The position numbers and the translations under genes are program-made. A stretch of 64,000 bases of DNA from an uncultured Propionibacteriaceae bacterium (GTDB taxonomy: Bacteria; Actinomycetota; Actinomycetes; Propionibacteriales; Propionibacteriaceae). This document shows, in pieces, positions 24,448 through 32,620 of this stretch; position 1 is the first letter of the stretch; every line of letters starts with the position of its first letter. The DNA is taken from contig CALLVV010000059.1 of the NCBI GenBank assembly GCA_938012815.1, forward strand, positions 1 to 64,000, written 5' to 3'. The notes under the pieces are model-generated. The model was not told where the DNA came from. It did not search any database and saw only the letters and a list, made by a program, of their open reading frames with translations.

Positions 24448-25470
24448 TCAGACGCTCACGCCGACCAGGTTCACCTCGGGAACCAGGGTGATGCCGAAAC
24501 ATTCCCGAACCCCGTCGCGGATCTCGCGGGCGAGGTCGAGGACGTCGGCGGTGGTGGCGTGCCCGCGGTTGGTGAGCGCCAGCACGTGCCGGGTGGATAG
24601 CCTCGCCGGACCGGTTCCGTGGCCCGTGGGGAATCCCGCGTGCTGGATCAGCCAGGCGGCGCTGGTCTTGACCTCCTCCCCCGCGGGGAAACGGGGAGCC
24701 TCGACGGGCAGGGAGGCTGCCTGCTCCGGGGTAAGGATCGGGTTGGTGAAGAAGGAGCCAGCGGACCATGTGTCGTGGTCGTTCTCGTCCAAGACCATGC
24801 CCTTCCTTCGCCGGATGGCGAGCACGGTCTCCCGCACCCGGGCGGTGGGGGCGCGCTGCCCCACCTCAACGCCGAGGGCACGGGCCAGTTCGGGGTAGCG
24901 GACGGGCTGTCCCAGCTCCCCGAGCGGCAGCTGGAAGTCGACGCGCAACACCAGGTGGCGTCCCTTCTCGCGTTTGAAGCGGGAGTCACGGTAGCCGAAG
25001 CAGCACTCGGCGGCCGCGAAGGTGCGGATGACCCCCTCAGCCCGGTCCCAGGTGTGGACCTGCTGGATGAGGGTCGCGACCTCAGACCCGTAAGCTCCGA
25101 CGTTCTGGATCGGGACGGCACCCACGGACCCGGGTATCCCGGAGAGGGTTTCCATCCCGGACCACTGCGAGGCCACGGCCCGGGCAACGAGATCGTCCCA
25201 TGCCTCCCCCGCGGCGACCTCCAGCTGGGCCCCGGAACAGTCCGCGACCTCGGCGCGGACACCCCGGGTGGCGACCTTGACCACGGTGCCGTCGAAACCC
25301 TCGTCGGCGATCAGGACGTTGGAGCCGCCGCCGAGGATCAGGACCGGTTCGCCCCGGGAGTCGCAATCGGCGACGGTGTCGATGAGCTGCTGTTCGGTCG
25401 TCGCCTCGACGAAGCGCCGCGCGGGCCCGCCGAGCCGGAAGGTGGTGTGGTTCGCAAGTGGCTCAGTCAA
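24448..25470 (-). CDS. murB: UDP-N-acetylenolpyruvoylglucosamine reductase
   Basis: The 340-residue flavoprotein makes UDP-N-acetylmuramate with NADPH. The FAD-binding core is PVLILGGGSNVLIADEGFDG, followed by GIPGSVGAVPIQNVGAYGSE and FGYRDSRFK; the late Glu/Ser region is WSAGSFFTNP and IQHAGFPTGHG. The length and the VGAYG pattern fit type I MurB. The start is a TTG at 25470 with AGAGGTG just upstream, inside the hadB 3' end (8-base overlap), so the two are coupled. Confidence 0.95.
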   Translation of the reverse strand: MTEPLANHTTFRLGGPARRFVEATTEQQLIDTVADCDSRGEPVLILGGGSNVLIADEGFDGTVVKVATRGVRAEVADCSGAQLEVAAGEAWDDLVARAVASQWSGMETLSGIPGSVGAVPIQNVGAYGSEVATLIQQVHTWDRAEGVIRTFAAAECCFGYRDSRFKREKGRHLVLRVDFQLPLGELGQPVRYPELARALGVEVGQRAPTARVRETVLAIRRRKGMVLDENDHDTWSAGSFFTNPILTPEQAASLPVEAPRFPAGEEVKTSAAWLIQHAGFPTGHGTGPARLSTRHVLALTNRGHATTADVLDLAREIRDGVRECFGITLVPEVNLVGVSV

Positions 25471-25876
25471 TGCGCACCTCTGCCTTCGCGGCCCCCAGCA
25501 CCGCGTCGCCGCCGCAGGTCGCGGTCAGATTGACGGTGGCCACCCCGTCGGCGATGGCGGCGACGGTCCCGGTGAACCGCACCAACGTGCCCTCATCGGT
25601 GTCGGGAACCACCACGGGGCGGGTGAACCTCACGTAGTAGCGCCCGATGCGGGCCGGGTCACCGATCCAGCGAGTGACCATGCCGAGACCGGCGCCCATC
25701 GTCCACATGCCGTGGGCCAGCACCCCGGGCAGGCCGATGGCGCGGGCGTGGCGGTCGGAGAAGTGGATCTCGTTGAAGTCCGTGGAGGCGCCGGCGTAGC
25801 GCACCACCACCGACCTGGTGACCCGGATCTCCAGGGCCGGGAGTTCCTGCCCCACCTGGATCTCGCGTTCAGTCAT
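25463..25876 (-). CDS. hadB: (R)-hydroxyacyl-ACP dehydratase catalytic subunit, HadB-like
   Basis: The 137-residue MaoC-like hot-dog protein has the hydratase 2 motif with catalytic Asp and His (YAGASTDFNEIHFSDRHAR) and GVLAHGMWTMG. It should dehydrate 3-hydroxyacyl chains together with the HadA-like partner. The gene lies between hadA and murB with 8-base overlaps on both sides. In mycobacteria the same genes are found between rpmG and tRNA-Trp; there is no hadC here. Confidence 0.88.
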   Translation of the reverse strand: MTEREIQVGQELPALEIRVTRSVVVRYAGASTDFNEIHFSDRHARAIGLPGVLAHGMWTMGAGLGMVTRWIGDPARIGRYYVRFTRPVVVPDTDEGTLVRFTGTVAAIADGVATVNLTATCGGDAVLGAAKAEVRID

Positions 25877-26297
25877 GGGGGGCCTCCTCGCGGGTGTGCA
25901 TCAGGGTGGAGCGGGCGTCGCAGACCGCCTCGCCGTCGACGGTCAGCGCCACCAGGATCGTGACCATGTCCAGGTTGCCGCGGTTGCGGACCCGTTCGAT
26001 GGTGAGGCGGGCCACCACGTCGTCACCCTCGTGCAGGAGACGGTGGAAGTCGAAGGTCTGGTCGGCGTGGACGGTGCGGTGCAGGGCCAGGTTCAGTTCC
26101 TCGTCGCCGAAGAGGGAGTCCCATGCCTGGGCCGCGATGACGGCTGCGAAGGTTGGCGGGGCGACGGGATGGTCGCCGAAGTAGGCGGGGTTCTCGTCCT
26201 GGACGGCGCGTGCGAACTCTGCGCTCTTTGCGCGGCTGACGCGGTAGGCGGGGGCCGGGGGATAGGTCCGGCCCGCGTGCTCGGCGGAAATCGGCAT
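25869..26297 (-). CDS. hadA: Dehydratase accessory subunit, HadA-like
   Basis: The 142-residue FAS1-type dehydratase N-terminal domain (a hot-dog fold) has PPAPAYRVSRAKSAEFARAV, DENPAYFGD and, near the end, MVTILVALTVDGEAVCDARS. It lacks the Asp-His catalytic pair, as expected for the substrate-binding subunit that pairs with HadB. It overlaps hadB by 8 bases. Confidence 0.87.
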   Translation of the reverse strand: MPISAEHAGRTYPPAPAYRVSRAKSAEFARAVQDENPAYFGDHPVAPPTFAAVIAAQAWDSLFGDEELNLALHRTVHADQTFDFHRLLHEGDDVVARLTIERVRNRGNLDMVTILVALTVDGEAVCDARSTLMHTREEAPHD

Positions 26298-26321
26298 GGT
26301 GGAAGGCTACCGGGAAAACAG

Positions 26322-26352
26322 TGAGGGCCGCCCCTTGCGGGTGCGGCCCTCA
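26322..26352 (-). terminator. rpmG terminator
   Basis: TGAGGGCCGC pairs with GCGGCCCTCA across an 11-base loop; on the minus strand the stem is followed by CTGTTTTCCC. It lies 15 bases past the rpmG stop. Confidence 0.8.
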
Positions 26353-26367
26353 GCGGAAAGGTGCGGC

Positions 26368-26538
26368 TCAGCGGGTCTCGCGGTGCGCACGGTGGGTGCG
26401 GCAGCGCGGGCAGTACTTCTTGAGTTCGATCCGGTCGGGATCGTTGCGGCGGTTCTTCTTGGTGATGTAGTTGCGCTCCTTGCACTCGGTGCAGGCAAGC
26501 GTGATCTTCGGACGGACGTCCTGCCCCTTCTTGGCCAT
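26368..26538 (-). CDS. rpmG: Ribosomal protein bL33, zinc form
   Basis: The 56-residue L33 begins MAKKGQDVRPKITLACTEC and has two CxxC pairs (CTEC and CPRC), the zinc-ribbon form. It is the housekeeping counterpart of the cysteine-free copy at 20601. It lies between tRNA-Met and hadA, as in other actinobacteria. Confidence 0.96.
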   Translation of the reverse strand: MAKKGQDVRPKITLACTECKERNYITKKNRRNDPDRIELKKYCPRCRTHRAHRETR

Positions 26539-26592
26539 GATCAGTTTCCCTCGGTGTAGTGGCGCGGATGCGCGCTGGCTTCGGTTGTGTGG

Positions 26593-26665
26593 TGACGAGG
26601 GCGGGACTTGAACCCGCGACACAGCGATTATGAGCCGCTTGCTCTACCGACTGAGCTACCCCGTC
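26593..26665 (-). tRNA. tRNA-Met (CAT), elongator type
   Basis: A 73-base cloverleaf: acceptor GACGGGG pairs with CCCTCGTC minus its first base, discriminator A, anticodon CAT in GCTCATAA, T-loop GGTTCAAGTCC. A paired first base pair (G-C) marks it as elongator, not initiator. Confidence 0.94.
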
Positions 26666-26701
26666 GAATGTTCTTGCCCAGGACCTCCCGAACAGGAACA
26701 G

Positions 26702-26774
26702 AGCCCCCATGCGGAATCGAACCGCAGACCTTCTCCTTACCATGGAGACGCTCTGCCTACTGAGCTATAGGGGC
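26702..26774 (-). tRNA. tRNA-Thr (GGT)
   Basis: A 73-base cloverleaf: acceptor GCCCCTA with TGGGGGC, discriminator T, anticodon GGT in CATGGTAAGG, T-loop GGTTCGATTCC. It lies directly upstream of tRNA-Met on the same strand. Confidence 0.94.
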
Positions 26775-26839
26775 CAGCCGTCGGCAAACTCTACACGGCC
26801 CTTCGCGAGAAGCACAAGTCGACGGCCGAGGCCCAATCC

Positions 26840-27075
26840 TCAGGACGACACCCCCTGTCCGGCGCCGGTTCGTTCGGCCCACGAACCGCTCAGCAGCAGG
26901 GCCGCGAGGAGACCAAAGAGCACCACCGCGGGCCAGCCGATCAGGCCCACCAGGACTGGACCCACACTGCCCCCGGGCGCCACCAACATCGCAGGCAGGG
27001 AGGCGAAGGCGTTGAACGCGCCGTGGGTGATGGCGGCCGGCACGACGCCGACCGCTCGTGCGGGAACGCCCTACC
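26840..27075 (-). pseudogene. CPBP intramembrane protease, C-terminal remnant
   Basis: The frame reads VVPAAITHGAFNAFASLP followed by a hydrophobic stretch ending in LVGLIGWPAVVLFGLLAALL. HGAFN matches the last conserved motif of CPBP (type II CAAX-like) membrane proteases. The preceding catalytic part is absent and a stop codon precedes the remnant. It probably belonged with the adjacent DUF3887-type gene, a pairing seen elsewhere. Confidence 0.6.
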
Positions 27076-27087
27076 GCCCGCCGGCGG

Positions 27088-27753
27088 TCATTGCTGTTCC
27101 TCGCCCGCAAGCGCCTGCCCCGAGGGCAGGAACCACAGGCCGACCATGTCGCCGTCGCGGTTGTAGCTGACGCGGGCCACGAGGTCGGCGGCCTCCATGT
27201 GGAGGGGTTCCTCCACCACGACAACCCCACCCGACAGAGCCAGGGGGGTCGGGGTGCCGCGCCGCTCGAGCTCCCCACCCAGCGCGATCACCTGCGCCCA
27301 GGCGTCGGCCAGCCGTTCGGCGTCGAGCTGCCATCCGGCGCGCGGGCCGGCCAATTCTTCTGCTTTCCGCCATTCATGCTTCTCGATGGCATCGAGAAAT
27401 ACCTCCGCCTTCTCGACGGCAGCACGGAGGTCGGAATCGGTGGGTTTCTTCATGGGTTTTCCTGTTCTCGGGTCGGTCGGGTTTCCGAAGCGCTGAAAGG
27501 CCGCCTGGCGGCTGGTTCCCAGGGCATCGCCAATGGCCTGCCAGGTGATCCTCCTCCCCCGGGCCGCGGCGACAAGCCGGGCCAGGATCTCGTCGGTCAG
27601 GGATTGGAGCGAGCGCACAGCAGCCAAGGAGTGGGTCATGTCACCCCCGGGGGCGTCCGGATCGTCGGTGGCGGCGAGCTCCGCCACCACCAGGGAGCTG
27701 ATCTTCCGAAGACGCCTCATGAGCTCTTCGGCGGTCACATCGTCAGTCGACAT
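27088..27753 (-). CDS. HTH protein with DUF3887-like C-terminus
   Basis: The 221-residue protein has a helix-turn-helix of the kind ITWQAIGDALGTSRQAAFQRFG at residues 68-90. The C-terminal half (from residue 105) resembles DUF3887/DUF3828-like folds, with WLDA-type helices and a final strand set ending MVGLWFLPSGQ. It may be a regulator or sensor. The start is an ATG 27 bases downstream of an AT-rich TAAAGATTAGGTTTA block. Its likely partner, a CPBP protease, is now a remnant downstream. Confidence 0.6.
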   Translation of the reverse strand: MSTDDVTAEELMRRLRKISSLVVAELAATDDPDAPGGDMTHSLAAVRSLQSLTDEILARLVAAARGRRITWQAIGDALGTSRQAAFQRFGNPTDPRTGKPMKKPTDSDLRAAVEKAEVFLDAIEKHEWRKAEELAGPRAGWQLDAERLADAWAQVIALGGELERRGTPTPLALSGGVVVVEEPLHMEAADLVARVSYNRDGDMVGLWFLPSGQALAGEEQQ

Positions 27754-28155
27754 GCGTAAAGATTAGGTTTACGCCACCGCCCCCGTCAAGGCCTGCTTGA
27801 CAGAAATGGAAGGGGATTGAACGGACCGCCGGGCCTTCCGGATCACGGACCCCGGTTCACGACCGGCACATCAGGCCGCGCAATCGGTTGTCCTTCTTCT
27901 GGTTCACGCTGGTTGACCAACCTGGTCAGCTGTTTGAGCAGCGTGCAACACAACGCCCTTTCGTCCCTACCCACATTGCCCAACGCCAGTCCTCCCGCCA
28001 TCCGCTGGCCTTCTCGCCACCGCCAGCCCAACTGTCAAACGCCAGCGTTACAGCGCGAGCAGACGACGAGTGGGCAAGCGAAACCGCCCGGTCCCAGCCC
28101 TTCGGATCCTCGCCGGCGGCTCGTCGAGGAAGGCGGCAATCGATGCCCGCGCGGG
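27754..28155. other. Gap of about 400 bases
   Basis: Open frames here have poor codon bias and no motifs. I see no RNA gene, repeat or convincing promoter except the one directly before the AlkD-like gene. Confidence 0.5.
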
Positions 28156-28161
28156 TAGATT
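28156..28161 (+). promoter_or_regulatory. -10 box of a leaderless gene
   Basis: TAGATT lies six bases before the ATG at 28168, so transcription would begin at or next to the start codon. No ribosome-binding site is present. Confidence 0.55.
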
Positions 28162-28167
28162 GACCCC

Positions 28168-28863
28168 ATGACCTCCGTACCACTAGCCGACGAGATCCGC
28201 GGCGCGCTCGCCGCCGCTGGTGATCCCGGGAAAGCCGTCCAGGAGCAGGCCTACATGAAGTCGGCGCTGCCCTTCCACGGGGTGCGGCTGCCGGAGGTGC
28301 GGCGCATCACCAAGAGACTGCTGAAGGAACACCCCCTGACCGGCCGCGACCAGTGGGAGCGGGCCATCCGGGAACTGTGGGATGAGGTCACGCACCGGGA
28401 ACACTGGTACGCGGCGCTGGAGATCGCGGGCCACCGCGACGCCCACGACTGGCAGGACCTCGGCGCCTTGGAGCTGTACCGCTACCTCGCCACGACCGGG
28501 GCGTGGTGGGATGTCGTCGACGGGATCGCCTCTCCCCTGGTGGAGAACGTGGTCGCGACCGCCCCCGATGCGCGGGCCGTGGTGTGGGACTGGGCCACGG
28601 GAGACGACCTGTGGTTGCGCCGGGTCTCCATCATCTGCCAGCTGCAGCGCAAGACCTCCACCGACCTGGAGCTGCTCGGCCACGCCATCGACTCCAACCT
28701 GGAGGGGTCGCGGCACGGCTCCGAGTTCTTCATTCGCAAGGCCATCGGCTGGGCGCTGCGGCAATACGCCCGCGTCGACCCGGACTGGGTGAAGGCCTTC
28801 GTGGAGACGCGCGGATCGCGGCTTAGCGGGCTGAGCCGCCGGGAGGCCCTCAAACACCTGTGA
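28168..28863 (+). CDS. AlkD-like DNA glycosylase
   Basis: The 231-residue all-helical HEAT-repeat protein belongs to the DNA alkylation repair enzyme family. The expected active-site elements are AWWDVVDGIA (Trp and Asp) and WLRRVSIICQ (Arg). Such enzymes remove bulky or positively charged alkylated bases. It is a single gene, apparently leaderless. A relation to the biosynthetic cluster downstream is not implied by position, but AlkD relatives do serve as self-resistance to genotoxic natural products in some clusters. Confidence 0.88.
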   Translation: MTSVPLADEIRGALAAAGDPGKAVQEQAYMKSALPFHGVRLPEVRRITKRLLKEHPLTGRDQWERAIRELWDEVTHREHWYAALEIAGHRDAHDWQDLGALELYRYLATTGAWWDVVDGIASPLVENVVATAPDARAVVWDWATGDDLWLRRVSIICQLQRKTSTDLELLGHAIDSNLEGSRHGSEFFIRKAIGWALRQYARVDPDWVKAFVETRGSRLSGLSRREALKHL

Positions 28864-29019
28864 TCCCACCTCCCCGGGTGGGATGACGACGGATTAGGCC
28901 GGTTCTTCGCAACCCGTGTGCAGAGCCCCGGCCCAGTTCCCATGGCTTTTCCCGGTTGCGCCGACCAACGCCGGAGAAACCGGCCGATCCGCGCAAGGCG
29001 GCACGAGGAAGAAGGAACC

Positions 29020-29395
29020 ATGGCAGTCATCACCGTGCTTGTCTCGGGAATCATGGCCACCCCTGACCGGCACCCACCCCGAGGGAGTTCATCACACCCT
29101 TCCAGAGACGGGCATCCACCCGAATCCAGGCCTGACGGTGCCCGAGGGGGTGACCGCCCACCAGCTGGAGGAAGCCCCGCGGACTTTCGGGGGGTCGAGC
29201 TGGTGGTGAGCGGGGTCAACTCGTTCACGGTTGCCTGGGTTGACAACCAGTTCGCCTCCCTGCTGCGCCCCGGGAGGCACGTGATAGCCCTCGCCAAGGG
29301 AAGCGACAACATTCTCGCCATCCTGCCCCGGGCATTCGCCCCGCCTCCCCGAGGAGCTGCGCTCCAGGGCGAGCATCTCCGCGATCGCGGGGACG
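29020..29395 (+). pseudogene. Degenerate gene with two frame changes
   Basis: A start with GAAGGA and ATGGCAGTCATCACC opens a frame (MAVITVLVSGIMATPDR). Sensible sequence then moves to another frame (EGVHHTLPETGIHPNPGLTV, then QLEEAPRTF) and returns (GVELVVSGVNSFTVAWVDNQ, then HVIALAKGSDNILAIL). The joined product of about 120 residues has the GC pattern of a real gene, but I do not recognise the family. Confidence 0.5.
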
Positions 29396-29401
29396 TAGAA
29401 T
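29396..29401 (+). promoter_or_regulatory. -10 box of a leaderless operon
   Basis: TAGAAT lies eight bases before the ATG at 29410. No ribosome site is visible, so the transcript is probably leaderless. Confidence 0.5.
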
Positions 29402-29409
29402 CCTTGTGC

Positions 29410-30084
29410 ATGACTACGCAGCAGGTCCCACCCCCCGGACGGGATCCGGTTTCCGGTGATCCGCTGCCCACCCCCCGGCCCAAGGGCAAGAGTTCGGGAT
29501 TCGCCTCCTGTGTGGGCCTGACCCTCGTCGCGGGAGTGATCATCGCCGGGCTCATCAGCCTGTTCGGCGGCTGGGACACGATCCTGGCCGAACGCGACAA
29601 GACACTCCCGGTCGTGGCCGCCGGAGAAAAGGTGCGCGCCGACCCCTTCGACGTGAAATTCTTGAAGGCGTTCCAGGCCGTGGAGGCCAAACCGACCTTC
29701 CGACCCACACCTGGAAAGCGCTGGCTGCTCATCACCATGGAAGTGACGAACACCACAGGGCAGTACGTCTACTCGACTCTCCTGATCAAGTCGCTGTCCC
29801 TTCAGGCCGACGGTCTCACCTCTGAATTCGGTTTGGACACCATCGACCCGTCGCTGTACCGGCTGCCGGACGGCCTTTCCCCGGTTTCCTTCCAGCCTGA
29901 TCTCACCCAGAAAGTCGTAGCGGCCTGGCAGCAGAACGAATCCAAGCCCTTGCCGAAGGAACTCACCGTGACATTGTCCGAGAACTCCTACCGCGAAAGC
30001 TCATTGACCGGGGAGAAGGGCTGGTTCGATCCGGAGGAGAAAATCTCCGCTGCCCTCACCGTGGAGGAGCTGAAACAGCAATGA
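29410..30084 (+). CDS. Membrane-anchored protein, first of three
   Basis: The 224-residue protein has a short proline-rich cytoplasmic N-terminus, one membrane helix (about residues 33-52, GLTLVAGVIIAGLISLFGG) and an extracytoplasmic domain with strands such as RWLLITMEVTNTTGQYVYST, which recalls DUF4352/immunoglobulin-like folds. It overlaps the next gene by 4 bases. The function is unknown. The ATG at 29410 is preferred over upstream in-frame codons, which lie in a broken gene. Confidence 0.75.
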   Translation: MTTQQVPPPGRDPVSGDPLPTPRPKGKSSGFASCVGLTLVAGVIIAGLISLFGGWDTILAERDKTLPVVAAGEKVRADPFDVKFLKAFQAVEAKPTFRPTPGKRWLLITMEVTNTTGQYVYSTLLIKSLSLQADGLTSEFGLDTIDPSLYRLPDGLSPVSFQPDLTQKVVAAWQQNESKPLPKELTVTLSENSYRESSLTGEKGWFDPEEKISAALTVEELKQQ

Positions 30085-30752
30085 CGCTTCCCACACGCAG
30101 CCAGCCCGCACCGCCGGGCCACGAAATCCCGCCCGGGGCGTTCACGGGGCCGGGCCCGGAGAGGGTTTCCCGGCGGCGGTTTCCCCGATGGTTCACGGTG
30201 CTGTCACTGACGGCGGCGCTGCTGCTCGGTTCGTGGCTCACCACCCAGCTACCGGACCGCGATACCGTAGCCGCCGCCCCCTTCCTCCGCCCCGGGAAGG
30301 TGGGACAAGACGTGGAACTCAGGACCGGCACGGTCAAAATCACCAACGTGCGTTCCGCCGCCGAGGTGAAGCTGGGATCCGTCGCCACCACCTCCGGGAT
30401 CTGGCTCGTCGTGACTCTGGACTTCACACCGAAGGGGGAACAACAACTCCTGAGAAAACTTGAACTGAAGGATGGCAGGGACCGCGCCTTCAACCATGCG
30501 AGCAATCTCTCCACCCCCTGCGGACCAGCTCAGCCGGGGCTGATCCTGGGGTGCGAATTTGCCCTGGAGGTGCCGAAGGACGCCCTGCCGAACGCGAAGC
30601 TCCACCTGTCCACGAACCCGCCGGGATCCGAAGATCCGAGCAACGATGTGGCGGTGATCGATCTGGAGGTCGACGAGGCCAGGGCGGAACAACTGGGGGC
30701 GGCGACACAACGCATAACCATCACAGCCCCGCACACCAAGGGGAAGGCATGA
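30081..30752 (+). CDS. Membrane-anchored protein, second of three
   Basis: The 223-residue protein has one membrane helix near residues 37-55 (WFTVLSLTAALLLGSWL) and an outer domain beginning VGQDVELRTGTVKITNVRSA, again a DUF4352-like layout (a strand pair, then IWLVVTLDFTP). Two cysteines (STPCGPAQPGLILGC) may form a disulfide. ATGA overlaps couple it to both neighbours. The function is unknown. Confidence 0.75.
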   Translation: MTLPTRSQPAPPGHEIPPGAFTGPGPERVSRRRFPRWFTVLSLTAALLLGSWLTTQLPDRDTVAAAPFLRPGKVGQDVELRTGTVKITNVRSAAEVKLGSVATTSGIWLVVTLDFTPKGEQQLLRKLELKDGRDRAFNHASNLSTPCGPAQPGLILGCEFALEVPKDALPNAKLHLSTNPPGSEDPSNDVAVIDLEVDEARAEQLGAATQRITITAPHTKGKA

Positions 30753-31363
30753 GGTCACCTTGGTGGAGGCGCAACATAGGTTGGGTGATCGCGCTGATCC
30801 CCCTCCTGATCTGTGCGACCCTCGCATGCTCACAACGCATGCTCAACCAGTACCTGCCCCGGAACCCCCTGAATCGTATCGAGACGCAGCCCAGGCACGG
30901 GATATTGCAACAGCAATACACGGAAGCAGGCACCACCTTCAGCCTGAAGGTGGCCGTGCATGTGAAGGATGTGCAGGCCGTCGACCGACACGAGAACATC
31001 CGCGCCGACGCCGGAGCGCAACTCTGGAGGGTTGATCTGGAATTCGAAGCGGAACCAGACCAGGTTCTGATCGCCTGCATAGCGGAACTGGAGGCGGACG
31101 GAGTGCGTTACGGAGGGGACGGCGGCAAGACTAGAGCCAGCGAAAATGGGGGTTCCTTCTCCTCGGGGGGGCTCCAGACCTGCACCCCACCCGATGCCCC
31201 TGGCCCCTCGTTCGACTTCGATGGCACCACGCTCATCGAGACCACCCCTACCCGGCCGAGAACCTGGCCCATCAGCCTGACCTTCGCCCTACCCACGGGC
31301 GTCGCCCCGCAGGCGCTGTGTCTGTCCTGGCACGCCCCGGACTATCTGTACATCCCGTTATAG
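30749..31363 (+). CDS. Membrane-anchored protein, third of three
   Basis: The 204-residue protein has an N-terminal anchor (WVIALIPLLICATLACS); the cysteine is followed by Ser, but the sequence is not a clean lipobox. The outer domain contains LWRVDLEFEAEPDQVLIACI and ends in PDYLYIPL. It starts inside the preceding stop (ATGA). It converges on, and overlaps by 6 bases, a multispan membrane gene on the other strand. The three genes likely act together at the envelope. Confidence 0.75.
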   Translation: MRSPWWRRNIGWVIALIPLLICATLACSQRMLNQYLPRNPLNRIETQPRHGILQQQYTEAGTTFSLKVAVHVKDVQAVDRHENIRADAGAQLWRVDLEFEAEPDQVLIACIAELEADGVRYGGDGGKTRASENGGSFSSGGLQTCTPPDAPGPSFDFDGTTLIETTPTRPRTWPISLTFALPTGVAPQALCLSWHAPDYLYIPL

Positions 31364-32620
31364 GGCCCGGCGGGGAAGGGCATTGTGGCCCCCCAGGGGA
31401 TCCGACCGAGGTGCTGAGATTCGCCTGCCCCCGACCACCAAGTTCACGGAAGCCGCGAGCAGGGCCATGGCCAGCACGGAATAGACGAGCTGTGAGGCCG
31501 AGTCCAAGTAGGGCCGCAGAGCCATGTGGAGCCCGTAGGGGCGCGGGCCAACCGCTTCCCGGAGCAACCACGCGACCCCGACCTGTACCTGGTCGACCGC
31601 CACGAAGGAAAGACAGAACATCACGATGGGGGCGGGCCCCGCGATGAGTACCCGCGACAGGGCTCCCCAGAGGGCTCGCAGGGGAACCAGAATGGGTTCT
31701 CCGGTTTCCTCCAACGCCCTGCGCCAGAATCCCGGGACCCGTTCAATGCGCCCCTTCAGGCGGCGTGAAGCGGGCGAGCGGCCGGTGCCCGTCACGAGAT
31801 CCGTCTGATAGCTGGATGCCCCGATTGCGAGCCATGCCAACGGCAGCACGACCAGGGGACCGAGACCCGCGCAGGTTTTCACCAGCCAGTCCCAGCCGGG
31901 CAGAAGAAAATCCCGGACCGGTCCCAGCCACGACATGAATCCCTCCAGCTGAGCGATGGCGTCATCGACGACGGCCCGGTCCCGGAGCCACTGCCCGATC
32001 TCCTTGACCTGCCACATGAAAACGTTGGTCAAAGTGACCATCCAGAACGCCTCGAGGTAGATGGCGATCAGAGCGATCACGACGGAGCGGCGGAAGGCCT
32101 CCGTCAGGGCGATGGTTTTGCGGATCAGGATCGCCCCTATGACCATGGCCACCAGGTACCAGCCCTCCCCGTAGCTGTACCTCGCCGAGTTGAGGTGCAG
32201 AAGATTTCCGCTCTCATCGTAGGTGATGTCGTGAACGTAGAGACGCGAATCCTGGGCCACCAGGCCCTGGGCGGCATAGGCCGCCAGGAAGGGCAGCAGG
32301 ACCTCCGTGGAAACCAGCAGGTGGTGGCGCCACCGTTCCCGGAAGGTGTTGCCCCGGTAGGTGTGGCTGAAGGCCGGCAGGGTTTCCGAGGCCACCCGCA
32401 GCATGAGGATCAGCGTGATGAGGGTGCTGAGCGGCGCCAGGGGAAGGATCAGCGAACCAAAGGTCCCGTTGATCGCCGAAGCCCACACCGCCAGCCACAA
32501 AAACCCCATGCGCCCGATGATCCCGATCAGGCACAGGCCGACGAGCTGCGGCCAGTGGTCGCGCAGCACCCGGCCAGTGTCGGCCAGGAGGCGTCCCCAG
32601 GAGGCGAACCAATCGTTCAC
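31358..32620 (-). CDS. Multispan membrane protein of unknown function
   Basis: This 420-residue protein has about seven or eight hydrophobic segments, beginning LVGLCLIGIIGRMGFLWLAV and ending LVYSVLAMALLAASVNLVVG. No transporter or enzyme motif is recognised. Its start overlaps the stop of the phosphoesterase gene upstream by 4 bases, so they share a transcript. Its 3' end overlaps the convergent trio of membrane-anchored proteins. Confidence 0.7.
   Translation of the reverse strand: MNDWFASWGRLLADTGRVLRDHWPQLVGLCLIGIIGRMGFLWLAVWASAINGTFGSLILPLAPLSTLITLILMLRVASETLPAFSHTYRGNTFRERWRHHLLVSTEVLLPFLAAYAAQGLVAQDSRLYVHDITYDESGNLLHLNSARYSYGEGWYLVAMVIGAILIRKTIALTEAFRRSVVIALIAIYLEAFWMVTLTNVFMWQVKEIGQWLRDRAVVDDAIAQLEGFMSWLGPVRDFLLPGWDWLVKTCAGLGPLVVLPLAWLAIGASSYQTDLVTGTGRSPASRRLKGRIERVPGFWRRALEETGEPILVPLRALWGALSRVLIAGPAPIVMFCLSFVAVDQVQVGVAWLLREAVGPRPYGLHMALRPYLDSASQLVYSVLAMALLAASVNLVVGGRRISAPRSDPLGGHNALPRRAL

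Noticed and set aside
25970..26743. Frame spanning hadA, rpmG and tRNA-Met on the minus strand
   Set aside because: It crosses a tRNA gene and two well-supported genes in another frame.
30749..31363. Lipoprotein call for the third membrane-anchored protein
   Set aside because: The ATLACS segment is near a lipobox but lacks the usual residue pattern, and a plain membrane anchor fits as well.
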